Source of the DNA: Flavobacteriaceae bacterium
Lineage (GTDB): Bacteria > Bacteroidota > Bacteroidia > Flavobacteriales > Flavobacteriaceae
Assembly (NCBI GenBank): GCA_030683815.1
Contig: JAUXPJ010000021.1
Span: 1 to 49,920, forward strand
Reading direction: 5' to 3'
DNA length: 49,920 nt
Shown here: positions 9,289 through 16,822 of the stretch, piece by piece
Numbering within the stretch: the stretch's first letter is position 1
Layout: each line of letters begins with the position of its first letter
Notes under the pieces: generated by a model
The model's input: only the letters and a program-made list of their open reading frames with translations
Databases searched by the model: none
What the model was told of the DNA's origin: nothing
Made by a program: the position numbers and the translations under genes

Positions 9289-9771
9289 TTATTCTTTATC
9301 TTTTACTCCAGGTGCTATTTTAGAACCCGGTTTGTTCAACACTTTTGTCAATTGTGTTCTGTCATAGGAAGAATTGCTGAAGTTTTGACTCCATTTGATA
9401 GCATCCGTTGGGCAAGCTTCAATACATAAACCACACATCGTACACATAGAAAGATGATAAATATGTTTATCTATCGCTTTTATTTTCTTTCCTGTTTCTT
9501 CATCAATAACTCTATCCCAAATAATTTCGATTGAACCATTTGGACAAGCTAATTCACATTTCTGACAACCGGTGCAACGGTGTTCGTTGTTTTCGTCGTG
9601 TGGCATTACAACCTCACCGCGAAAACGGTCGAACATTTTTAAAGTTGCCCGGTTATTTGGAAATTCTTGGGTGATGATTTCTTTACGGGCATTGATAAAA
9701 TACTTACCGGTAACGGACATTCCTGTAAGTAAGGTTTTAACGCCGTTATATATATCTGAAAAATAACTCAT
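9289..9771 (-). CDS. nuoI: NADH-quinone oxidoreductase subunit I (2x[4Fe-4S])
   Basis: A 160-residue peripheral-arm subunit carrying clusters N6a and N6b. Two complete CxxCxxCxxxCP motifs are present: Cys66/69/72/76 and Cys110/113/116/120, each also donating its last Cys to the other cluster. In canonical complex I it receives electrons from NuoG and passes them to NuoB. Here no NuoG is encoded nearby, so NuoI may be the entry point for a soluble donor such as ferredoxin (inference). It lies 3 bp after nuoH and has no extra cluster-binding extension. Confidence 0.96.
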   Translation of the reverse strand: MSYFSDIYNGVKTLLTGMSVTGKYFINARKEIITQEFPNNRATLKMFDRFRGEVVMPHDENNEHRCTGCQKCELACPNGSIEIIWDRVIDEETGKKIKAIDKHIYHLSMCTMCGLCIEACPTDAIKWSQNFSNSSYDRTQLTKVLNKPGSKIAPGVKDKE

Positions 9772-9774
9772 CGT

Positions 9775-10842
9775 CTAAAAATTTATGGTTAATCCCAACC
9801 AAACAATAACGGCCATCAGCACAATATTGAATAGGTTAATGGGCAATAAATATTTCCATTCTAAGGTTAATAACTGGTCAACTCTTAAACGTGGAAACGT
9901 CCAACGAAACCACATCATCAAGAAAATCAATCCCAGCACTTTTAACATAAACCAAAATATACCCAATAACGGAATTGATTCTGTAATTCCGAATGGTGAT
10001 AACCATCCGCCGAAGAATAAAATAACTCCGATAGCGGCGATAATAAACATATTGATAAACTCGGCTAAGAAGAAGTAGGCGAATTTCATTCCCGAATATT
10101 CGGTATGGAATCCAGCTCCTAATTCTGATTCAGCTTCTATTAAATCGAAGGGAGCTCTATTGGTTTCTGCGGTTCCGGCAATCATAAAAATCATAAAAGC
10201 AATCATCGCCGGAATATGTCCTTGAATGATGAACCAACCGCCGGCTTGCTGCGCCGCAATAATTTCTGAAATCTGTAAAGAACCTGCTAGAACAACAATT
10301 GTTAAAATAGAAAGTCCCACAGAAAGTTCATAACTGATGGTTTGCAAACCACTTCGCATCGCACCAATCAACGAATATTTGTTGTTACTCGACCATCCTC
10401 CCAATAAAATCCCGATTACTCCAATTGAAGAAACGGCTATTAAAAAGAAAACGCCAATATTGATATCAAAAGCGTGAAATTCTTGTGAAAATGGCAATAC
10501 TGATAGCGCCATCAACGAAGCAACAATTACAAAATAAGGGGCTAAATTGTATAAAAACTTATCAGCCTTATCCGGACCTGTTAACTCTTTTGATACTAAT
10601 TTTAAAGCATCGGCAATGGTTTGAAATAAACCCATTGGCCCTACACGATTTGGGCCTAAACGCAATTGGAAAAAAGCCGCAATTCTGCGCTCCATCCAAA
10701 CTAATAGCAATCCTGCCAAGGCAAAGAAAGCTAAAAATGCAACCGCAATCAGCACATTTTCTACTACTGTGGCAAATGGTGCCGACATTACTTCGAAAAG
10801 CCAATCGTGGATATTTTTTGTTATACTTAATGAAATATTCAT
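9775..10842 (-). CDS. nuoH: NADH-quinone oxidoreductase subunit H (quinone-channel subunit)
   Basis: A 355-residue, 8-9 TM subunit forming the quinone chamber and the heel of complex I. Conserved loops are ERRIAAFFQLRLGPNRVGP, the acidic E-channel loop RAPFDLIEAESELGAGFHTE and WFRWTFPRLRVDQLL. Its start lies only 6 bp after the nuoD stop, exactly where nuoE-F-G would lie in a 14-gene operon. The sequence itself is full-length and shows no sign of damage at the junction. Confidence 0.97.
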   Translation of the reverse strand: MNISLSITKNIHDWLFEVMSAPFATVVENVLIAVAFLAFFALAGLLLVWMERRIAAFFQLRLGPNRVGPMGLFQTIADALKLVSKELTGPDKADKFLYNLAPYFVIVASLMALSVLPFSQEFHAFDINIGVFFLIAVSSIGVIGILLGGWSSNNKYSLIGAMRSGLQTISYELSVGLSILTIVVLAGSLQISEIIAAQQAGGWFIIQGHIPAMIAFMIFMIAGTAETNRAPFDLIEAESELGAGFHTEYSGMKFAYFFLAEFINMFIIAAIGVILFFGGWLSPFGITESIPLLGIFWFMLKVLGLIFLMMWFRWTFPRLRVDQLLTLEWKYLLPINLFNIVLMAVIVWLGLTINF

Positions 10843-10848
10843 AATTTA

Positions 10849-11970
10849 TTATCGGTCAATATCTGGTACAACAATATCTAAAGTTGCCATAATGGCTACT
10901 AAATCTCCTAATTTACTGCCTACCGCCATTTTTTTCAAGGCAGAAAGGTTAGAGAATCCCGGTGAACGGAATTTTAATCGATACGGATTTTTCTTTCCAT
11001 CGCTTACGATAAATACGCCTAACTCACCACGAGCAGTTTCTACTCTTTGATAAAATTCTCCTTTTGGTAATTTGATAACGGCATTGGTCGGTGTTTTAAA
11101 TTCACCATCCGGGATGTTATCAATTAATTGCTCAATAATAGCCATTGATTCCCACATTTCTTGAATACGAACTTGATAACGAGTAAATGTATCACCAACA
11201 GTAAACAACGCTTCATTAAATTGAACACGGTCATAGGCACTATAAGGATGATGTTTTCTTACATCACAGGAAAATCCGGAAGCACGCGCCACGGGCCCAG
11301 TAGTTCCGAAAGAAATGGCATCTTCTTTGGTTAAAATTCCCACTCCTTGGGTACGTTTCTGGAAGATGACATTTCCGGTTAATAAGGTATCGTACTCAGG
11401 AAGTTTTGTTTTGAAGTGTGCAATGAAATCTTTAACACGTTGTACAAAATTAGGATGAAGGTCAAACATTAATCCACCCGGAATATTGTAATTCATCGTT
11501 AAACGGGCACCGCAGGTTTCTTCAAAAATATCATTGATCATTTCGCGGTCTCTAAATCCGTAAAAGTAAGTAGTTAAAGCGCCAACATCCATTCCCATAA
11601 CACCCCACCATAATTGATGCGAAGCTAAACGGGTCAATTCTGCTATGATGGTTCTTATTACTTTTACACGTTCAGGAACTTCTAATCCTAAAGCGTTTTC
11701 TACTGCTAAACATACTGCTTCATTATTGATATGAGCAGATAAATAATCCATACGGTCTGTAAGGTGAACGATTTGTTGATAGCTATCGCGTTCACACATT
11801 TTTTCAATAGAACGATGGATGTACCCTAAATCGGGGTCTATGTTCTTGATAATCTCACCATCAATAGTCAATAACAGCCGTAAAACACCGTGTGTTGCAG
11901 GGTGTTGAGGTCCCATATTGATAAAGTATTCTTGAGATTTAAAAGCGTTATTTTCGGTTGTTGTTGTCAT
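10849..11970 (-). CDS. nuoD: NADH-quinone oxidoreductase subunit D (49-kDa)
   Basis: A 373-residue peripheral-arm subunit lining the quinone-binding site. It shows the family marks GPQHPATHGVLRLLL (quinone-site His loop, residues about 20-34), DPDLGYIHRSIEKM and DRMDYLSAH. It is a stand-alone D subunit, not a C-D fusion. It begins 7 bp after nuoC and ends 6 bp before nuoH. The C-terminus GDLVAIMATLDIVVPDIDR is the usual family ending, so the gene is complete and has not been fused or cut. Confidence 0.97.
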   Translation of the reverse strand: MTTTTENNAFKSQEYFINMGPQHPATHGVLRLLLTIDGEIIKNIDPDLGYIHRSIEKMCERDSYQQIVHLTDRMDYLSAHINNEAVCLAVENALGLEVPERVKVIRTIIAELTRLASHQLWWGVMGMDVGALTTYFYGFRDREMINDIFEETCGARLTMNYNIPGGLMFDLHPNFVQRVKDFIAHFKTKLPEYDTLLTGNVIFQKRTQGVGILTKEDAISFGTTGPVARASGFSCDVRKHHPYSAYDRVQFNEALFTVGDTFTRYQVRIQEMWESMAIIEQLIDNIPDGEFKTPTNAVIKLPKGEFYQRVETARGELGVFIVSDGKKNPYRLKFRSPGFSNLSALKKMAVGSKLGDLVAIMATLDIVVPDIDR

Positions 11971-11977
11971 TAATCTG

Positions 11978-12466
11978 TTATTTTATAACCATATTAACCT
12001 CATCTACATAATCTTTTCTCAACGGGAAGCCAACCCAATCCTTTGGCATAAATAAACGCTTTAAATTAGGGTGATTGTTGAATTTAATTCCGAAGAAATC
12101 AAATACTTCCATTTCATGAAATTCTGCTGTATACCAAATATCACATACAGAATCAAAAGTTGGATTTTCTCTGTCAGAGGTATTGACCTTTACAACAATT
12201 TGATGCTTATGAATGGTTGATTCTAAATGATACACAACTCCTAAATCAGCTCCCCAATCCATACCGGTTAGGCAGAATAGGAAATCAAATGAAGTTTCTT
12301 TAGTTGATTTAAGTTGTGAAGTGAGTTGGTGTAGATATTCGGGTTTAACAGTGATGTTTAAAAATTGAGACTCTGCTTCGCTAAATTCTAATTCAGAATT
12401 CCAGGAGCTGATTAAAGTTTGTAATTCGCTATTTGTCATAATCACTTTTTTATAAACCTTTGTCAA
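11978..12466 (-). CDS. nuoC: NADH-quinone oxidoreductase subunit C (30-kDa)
   Basis: A 162-residue subunit that packs against NuoD. The C-terminal family signature ([17 protein letters not shown], then [19 protein letters not shown]) is complete. The longest frame starts at 12,466 and overlaps nuoB by 17 bp. An internal Met (MTNSELQ, at 12,439) removes the overlap and leaves 153 residues, and it is the likelier start. Confidence 0.95.
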   Translation of the reverse strand: MTKVYKKVIMTNSELQTLISSWNSELEFSEAESQFLNITVKPEYLHQLTSQLKSTKETSFDFLFCLTGMDWGADLGVVYHLESTIHKHQIVVKVNTSDRENPTFDSVCDIWYTAEFHEMEVFDFFGIKFNNHPNLKRLFMPKDWVGFPLRKDYVDEVNMVIK

Positions 12467-13028
12467 ATCCGTCTATAGGATTTATTTTGTGTTTTAAACT
12501 TTCAGTTCTAATTTTTTCCTGTAACATCATCATTCCTTCCAACAGTGCTTCCGGTCTTGGAGGACAGCCCGGAACATAAACATCTACAGGAATAACATGG
12601 TCAGCTCCTTTTACTACAGAGTAGGTGTTGTAGTAAAATGGTCCGCCGGAGATAGCACAAGCACCCATAGCAACCACATATTTTGGTTCTGCCATTTGGT
12701 CGTATAAACGACGTAAGGCAGGAGCCATTTTGTTTACGATGGTTCCGGCAATAATAATTAAATCTGCCTGACGTGGCGAAGGGCGCGCCACTTCAAATCC
12801 AAATCGAGACCAATCATGACGAGCTGCTCCCGATTGCATCATTTCAATAGCACAACAGCTAGTTCCAAAATATAAGGGCCATAATGAGTTTGATCGTCCC
12901 CAGTTAATAACTTTGTCTAAAGAGGTAATCACGATGTTTCCTCCATTTCCGCCTGGAATTATTTGTCCGGGAAAGTCGTCGCCTAATTCAATTTTTTCTA
13001 TTCCCATCGTAATGCGCGTTTTTTCCAA
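12450..13028 (-). CDS. nuoB: NADH-quinone oxidoreductase subunit B (cluster N2)
   Basis: A subunit carrying cluster N2, the last cluster before quinone. The four ligands are visible: Cys58-Cys59 ([10 protein letters not shown]), Cys124 (GACAISGG) and Cys155 (VPGCPPRP). The longest frame (192 residues) overlaps the end of nuoA by 31 bp. The internal start MGIEKIE at 13,007 gives 185 residues and a shorter overlap of about 10 bp, so it is preferred. Confidence 0.96.
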   Translation of the reverse strand: MEKTRITMGIEKIELGDDFPGQIIPGGNGGNIVITSLDKVINWGRSNSLWPLYFGTSCCAIEMMQSGAARHDWSRFGFEVARPSPRQADLIIIAGTIVNKMAPALRRLYDQMAEPKYVVAMGACAISGGPFYYNTYSVVKGADHVIPVDVYVPGCPPRPEALLEGMMMLQEKIRTESLKHKINPIDGFDKGL

Positions 13029-13348
13029 GCATATAACAATCCGAGTCCAAGAATCAGTAAAAATAGGAGTATTTCAACTAGAGCAACAAAGCCAATTTCT
13101 TTAAAAACAACGGCCCAAGGTACTAAAAACGCAATTTCCACATCAAAAATGAGGAATAAAATAGCGAATAAATAATACCCTACTTTAAATTGAACCCATG
13201 TAGGTCCAATTGTTTCCATACCACACTCATAAGGTTCTCTTTTACTTGGATTATCTGACTTGTGTGAAATTAAATTAGATAAAAAATTGGCGCCTGCCAC
13301 TAAGGCGATGCCAGATAATAAAAATACTATAAGAGCTTCCGATCCCAT
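12998..13348 (-). CDS. nuoA: NADH-quinone oxidoreductase subunit A
   Basis: A 116-residue, 3-TM subunit and the first gene of the nuo cluster. It has the TM1-2 loop [24 protein letters not shown], with the conserved Cys of the switch loop, and the TM2 segment [15 protein letters not shown] with its Asp/Glu pair. It follows korB by 62 bp that hold a strong hairpin. No clear TAnnTTTG box precedes it, so expression may depend on read-through from korA-korB. Confidence 0.96.
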   Translation of the reverse strand: MGSEALIVFLLSGIALVAGANFLSNLISHKSDNPSKREPYECGMETIGPTWVQFKVGYYLFAILFLIFDVEIAFLVPWAVVFKEIGFVALVEILLFLLILGLGLLYAWKKRALRWE

Positions 13349-13386
13349 TTAAAAAATATTTAAGGGTTTCAAAAAAATTAATGGAG

Positions 13387-13422
13387 GATGTAAAATAAGG
13401 AGTGTCTCCATTATTTTACATC
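13387..13422 (-). terminator. Strong hairpin between korB and nuoA (terminator or attenuator)
   Basis: The minus-strand RNA can fold as GATGTAAAATAA-(U)-GGAG / CTCC-TTATTTTACATC: a 16-bp stem with one bulged base and a 3-nt loop. The korB stop codon lies inside the stem. A TTTTTTT run follows about 10 nt after the hairpin, not directly. It could terminate part of the kor transcripts before nuo or mark an RNA-processing site. Confidence 0.6.
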
Positions 13423-14427
13423 GTATGTTTCACCAGCGAAAAATAAGTCATCAACAGAGGTGTAATTTGATTTTGACTTGATATTTTCAGTTAGTTGGTG
13501 TTCTCTTTCTTCAAATGTCATATCATCAATTTTACGAATAACCCCCGTTACCATCGGATATTGTAATCTGATTAACATTTGGTGTAAGGTTGGGTCTTGC
13601 TCTACAGCATCATGAACTAAGATATCAGATTCGCTAATATCATTTTCACCGATAGTTACAATTTCTAATTTTAAACCATTTAAAACCAATCCTTTATTTT
13701 TTTCCTTTCCGAAAATCATTGGTTTTCCATGCTCAATAAATAATTGCATATCTTCTTTCACGTCTTTATCTGTAAATTTTGTGAAACAACCATCATTAAA
13801 AATAACACAGTTTTGAAGTACTTCTATCAAAGAAGTTCCTTTATAAGCCTGTGCTTGTATAAAAATATCCGTCATTGCTTTTGGTTCATTTCCAGCAACT
13901 CTGGCATAGAAACGAGCTTGTGCTCCAATTGCTAATTCACCTGCAATAAACGGAGTTTGAGTATTTCCGTAGGGTGATGATTTAGTTTTTTGACCCATCA
14001 ATGAAGTAGGAGAAAATTGACCTTTGGTTAATCCGTATATTTCATTGTTAAACAATACGATTTTGATATCAATATTTCTTCTTAATAAATGTATAAAGTG
14101 ATTCCCACCGATGGCCATTGCGTCACCATCTCCTGTCATTACCCATACGCTTAAGTTTGGGTTTGCAAGTTTAACTCCGGATGCAATTCCGGGTGCTCTA
14201 CCATGAATTCCATGAAATCCGTAGGCATCCATATAGTAAGGAAAACGTGAAGAGCATCCAATTCCGGATACAAATACCACATCTTCTTTTTTAACACCCA
14301 TTTCTGGTAATGCTTTTTGCATGGCTCTCAGAACTACATAGTCATCACAACCCGGACACCATCTTACTTCTTGATCAGATGCAAAATCTTTGAATGTATA
14401 TTTAACGTTATTTTCCATAATTATCAA
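13411..14427 (-). CDS. korB: 2-oxoacid:ferredoxin oxidoreductase beta subunit (2-oxoglutarate type)
   Basis: A 338-residue thiamine-diphosphate subunit that, with KorA, oxidatively decarboxylates a 2-oxoacid (probably 2-oxoglutarate) to the CoA ester while reducing ferredoxin. The TPP-Mg motif is clear: GDGDAMAIGG...LFNNEIYGLTKGQ. Cysteines for a 4Fe-4S cluster are present: Cys24 and Cys27 (WCPGC), Cys58 (GIGCSS) and a later Cys in NCVIFNDG. It starts 3 bp after korA. Met4 (14,418) is an alternative start. Substrate specificity cannot be fixed from sequence alone. Confidence 0.93.
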   Translation of the reverse strand: MIIMENNVKYTFKDFASDQEVRWCPGCDDYVVLRAMQKALPEMGVKKEDVVFVSGIGCSSRFPYYMDAYGFHGIHGRAPGIASGVKLANPNLSVWVMTGDGDAMAIGGNHFIHLLRRNIDIKIVLFNNEIYGLTKGQFSPTSLMGQKTKSSPYGNTQTPFIAGELAIGAQARFYARVAGNEPKAMTDIFIQAQAYKGTSLIEVLQNCVIFNDGCFTKFTDKDVKEDMQLFIEHGKPMIFGKEKNKGLVLNGLKLEIVTIGENDISESDILVHDAVEQDPTLHQMLIRLQYPMVTGVIRKIDDMTFEEREHQLTENIKSKSNYTSVDDLFFAGETYDVK

Positions 14428-14430
14428 TAT

Positions 14431-16296
14431 TTAAATTAACCCTTTAAAATGTTGAGTTAATTCTGATTTAGTAAATGGTAATCCTTGAACTTTGTTGTAT
14501 TGTGAAAATTTGAAACCTCCAAATTGGCTTCTGAATATTTGAACTAACTGTCCTAAATTTAATTCACAAACAACAATCTTTTTGTATTTTGAAAATAAAT
14601 CAGCAGTGTTTTTTGGCAACGGATTGATGTAGTTAAATTGAGCATGCCCAATTTTGTACCCTGCATCAGCCATTTCTTTAACTGCTGCATGAATATTACC
14701 AAAAGTACCTCCCCATCCTACAACTAATAAATCACCTTCTTGTGCATATTCAGCTTCAATATCGGGGATAAAATTAGCAACACGTTTCACTTTTTCAGCT
14801 CTGATATTAACCATGTATTCGTGGTTTTCAGGACCTTGATTTACACAACCGGTAACTTTATCTTTTTCTAAACCACCAATACGGTGTTCTAAACCTGGAG
14901 TTCCGGGAATAGCCCAACTTCTTGCTAAACGATCTTCATCTCTAACATAAGCTTCGTATTTTGCAGTTCCGTTTGGCACTAATTTGTTTTTTATCTCTGG
15001 TAAATCTTTTACACTTTTAATTTTCCAAGGTGCAGAACCATTAGCAATAAATCCGTCAGTTAATAAAATAACAGGTGTCATATGTTCTAGCGCTAATTTT
15101 GATGCTTCAAAAGCATATTCAAAACAGTTTGCCGGAGTACTTGCTGCAATGATAATAACCGGACTTTCTCCGTTTCTACCATACATGGCTTGTAACAAAT
15201 CTGATTGTTCTGTTTTGGTTGGTAAACCAGTTGATGGTCCTCCGCGTTGAACATCAACAATTACTAATGGCAACTCAGCAATCATAGCTAATCCGATAGC
15301 TTCACCTTTAAGGGCTAAACCTGGACCAGAAGTAGTTGTAATGGCTAGACTACCTGCAAATGAAGCGCCAATAGCGGAAGTAATACCTGCAATTTCATCT
15401 TCAGCTTGGAAAGTTTTAGTTCCAAAATGACGGTGTTTAACCAATTCGTGTAATATATCTGTTGCAGGTGTGATAGGATAGGAACCTAAAAATAAATTTA
15501 AACCTGCTTTTTCTGCAGCAGCCATAAAACCCCATGCTGTAGCATCATTACCCATCACTACACGGTAAGTTCCGGCTTCCATTTTAGCCGGCTCTACCAC
15601 ATATGTTGATGACATTAACTCTAATGTTTCTGCATAATAGAAACCTGTTCTTAGCGCTTTAATATTAGCTTCGGCGATTATTGGTTTACTTTTAAACTTT
15701 TTGTTAAGGTAACTTTCAGAATGTTCTAACGAACGGTTGTACATAAAGTAAACCATTCCGAGTGTAAACATGTTTTTGCTTCTAGTGATACTTTTATTGT
15801 CGAGGCCTAAATCTTTAAGACTTTCACGGGTTAAAGCAGTAATATCTGCTTTAATAACTCGATAGTTACTTAAACTGTCATCTTCTAAAGGATTGTTTTC
15901 GTATTTAGCTTTTTCTAAATTTTTCTTATTGAAAGCATCTGTATCAACAATAATGGTGCTTCCAGCTTTTACAGCGAACAAATTTGTTTTTAATCCCGCA
16001 GGATTCATGGCAACCAATAAATCCAGCTCGTCACCGGGAGTACTCACTTCTACACTTCCAAATTGAACTTGAAAGCCGGAAACTCCGTACAAACTCCCTT
16101 GTGGAGCTCGAATTTCAGCCGGGTAATTAGGGAAAGTTGCCACATCGTTACCAAATAATGCGGCAGTATCAGAAAATTGGGTTCCGGTTAATTGCATTCC
16201 ATCACCGGAATCTCCTACAAACCGTATAACGGCTGTATCTATTTTATGATTTTCCCTTGCAAAGTGTTGGTTATTATTATCTTCGTTTGAAATCAT
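14431..16296 (-). CDS. korA: 2-oxoacid:ferredoxin oxidoreductase alpha subunit (gamma-alpha fusion)
   Basis: A 621-residue fused subunit. Residues about 20-210 form the gamma (CoA-side) domain beginning with FVGDSGDGMQLTG. From about residue 245 comes the pyrimidine-binding alpha domain (GNDATAWGFMAAAEKAG, YPITPATDILHEL, TTTSGPGLALKGEA). The C-terminal domain follows. This gamma-alpha fusion with a separate KorB is the usual aerobic-bacterial layout of 2-oxoglutarate:ferredoxin oxidoreductase. It is the first gene of the block, shares a 104-bp divergent promoter region with the ferredoxin gene, and is followed by korB and then nuo. Confidence 0.94.
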   Translation of the reverse strand: MISNEDNNNQHFARENHKIDTAVIRFVGDSGDGMQLTGTQFSDTAALFGNDVATFPNYPAEIRAPQGSLYGVSGFQVQFGSVEVSTPGDELDLLVAMNPAGLKTNLFAVKAGSTIIVDTDAFNKKNLEKAKYENNPLEDDSLSNYRVIKADITALTRESLKDLGLDNKSITRSKNMFTLGMVYFMYNRSLEHSESYLNKKFKSKPIIAEANIKALRTGFYYAETLELMSSTYVVEPAKMEAGTYRVVMGNDATAWGFMAAAEKAGLNLFLGSYPITPATDILHELVKHRHFGTKTFQAEDEIAGITSAIGASFAGSLAITTTSGPGLALKGEAIGLAMIAELPLVIVDVQRGGPSTGLPTKTEQSDLLQAMYGRNGESPVIIIAASTPANCFEYAFEASKLALEHMTPVILLTDGFIANGSAPWKIKSVKDLPEIKNKLVPNGTAKYEAYVRDEDRLARSWAIPGTPGLEHRIGGLEKDKVTGCVNQGPENHEYMVNIRAEKVKRVANFIPDIEAEYAQEGDLLVVGWGGTFGNIHAAVKEMADAGYKIGHAQFNYINPLPKNTADLFSKYKKIVVCELNLGQLVQIFRSQFGGFKFSQYNKVQGLPFTKSELTQHFKGLI

Positions 16297-16330
16297 AATG
16301 ATATGAATTAGGCTTTTTTAAAATTTTCAG

Positions 16331-16338
16331 CAAAATTA
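16331..16338 (-). promoter_or_regulatory. -7 box of the korA promoter
   Basis: The minus strand reads TAATTTTG, a perfect match to the Bacteroidota -7 box TAnnTTTG, 35 bp upstream of the korA start. The -33 element is not obvious. It is one half of a divergent promoter pair with the ferredoxin gene. Confidence 0.6.
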
Positions 16339-16360
16339 AACAATAAATAATAATTATTTA

Positions 16361-16368
16361 TAACTTTG
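16361..16368 (+). promoter_or_regulatory. -7 box of the ferredoxin promoter
   Basis: The plus strand reads TAACTTTG, a perfect match to TAnnTTTG, 33 bp before the ferredoxin start codon. The two -7 boxes of this intergenic region are 22 bp apart, pointing outward, so one regulator could control both genes. Confidence 0.65.
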
Positions 16369-16400
16369 CTGTAGAAGTTTAAAACATTAAAATAATAATT

Positions 16401-16754
16401 ATGGCTATTAGAATAACTGAAGACTGTATTAATTGTGATGCTTGTGTCTCTGAATGTCCAAATAATGCAATTTACGAACCAGATGCAGAGTGGTCGTACT
16501 CTGATAACACAGGATTAAAGGGAATGGTAAAATTACCTAGCAGTGGAGCAGAGGTAGATGCTGAGGCAATGAATGAACCAATTTCAGATGAGTTTTATTT
16601 CATTATTACTGATAAATGTACTGAATGTAAAGGTTTCCACGATGAGCCACAATGTGCTTCTGTTTGTCCGGTTGATTGTTGTATTCTTGATGATAGTCAC
16701 GTTGAGTCGGAAGAACAATTATTATCTAAAAAAGCTTGGTTATACAACGAATAA
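16401..16754 (+). CDS. Ferredoxin with two [4Fe-4S] motifs
   Basis: A 117-residue soluble electron carrier. Motif one is Cys9/12/15/19 followed by Pro. Motif two is Cys73/76, then a longer 8-residue gap, Cys85/89 followed by Pro, with extra Cys93/94. The CX2CX8CX3C second motif and C-terminal extension recall Alvin-type low-potential ferredoxins. About 50 residues are inserted between the two motifs. Divergent from korA, it is the natural electron acceptor for KorAB (inference from position and family) and a candidate donor for the NADH-module-less complex I. Confidence 0.93.
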   Translation: MAIRITEDCINCDACVSECPNNAIYEPDAEWSYSDNTGLKGMVKLPSSGAEVDAEAMNEPISDEFYFIITDKCTECKGFHDEPQCASVCPVDCCILDDSHVESEEQLLSKKAWLYNE

Positions 16755-16779
16755 TCATCCTTTTATTAAGATTTATAAC

Positions 16780-16811
16780 ACAAAAAAACACGCCATGGCG
16801 TGTTTTTTTGT
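16780..16811. terminator. Bidirectional terminator between ferredoxin gene and lepA
   Basis: A perfect 32-bp palindrome (ACAAAAAAACACGCC and its complement around CATG) lies 25 bp past the ferredoxin stop and 11 bp past the lepA stop. It has an A-run on the left arm and a T-run on the right arm, so it can terminate both convergent genes. Confidence 0.85.
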
Positions 16812-16822
16812 AACTTAAGTTA

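Noticed and set aside
10485-10844. Plus-strand 119-residue frame and a minus-strand 78-residue frame over nuoH
   Set aside because: Both are alternative-frame shadows of the intact nuoH gene and show no independent coding signs.
12998-13028. Functional nuoA-nuoB fusion or frameshift
   Set aside because: The overlap disappears almost fully with the internal nuoB start at 13,007. Both proteins are complete, so no fusion is needed.
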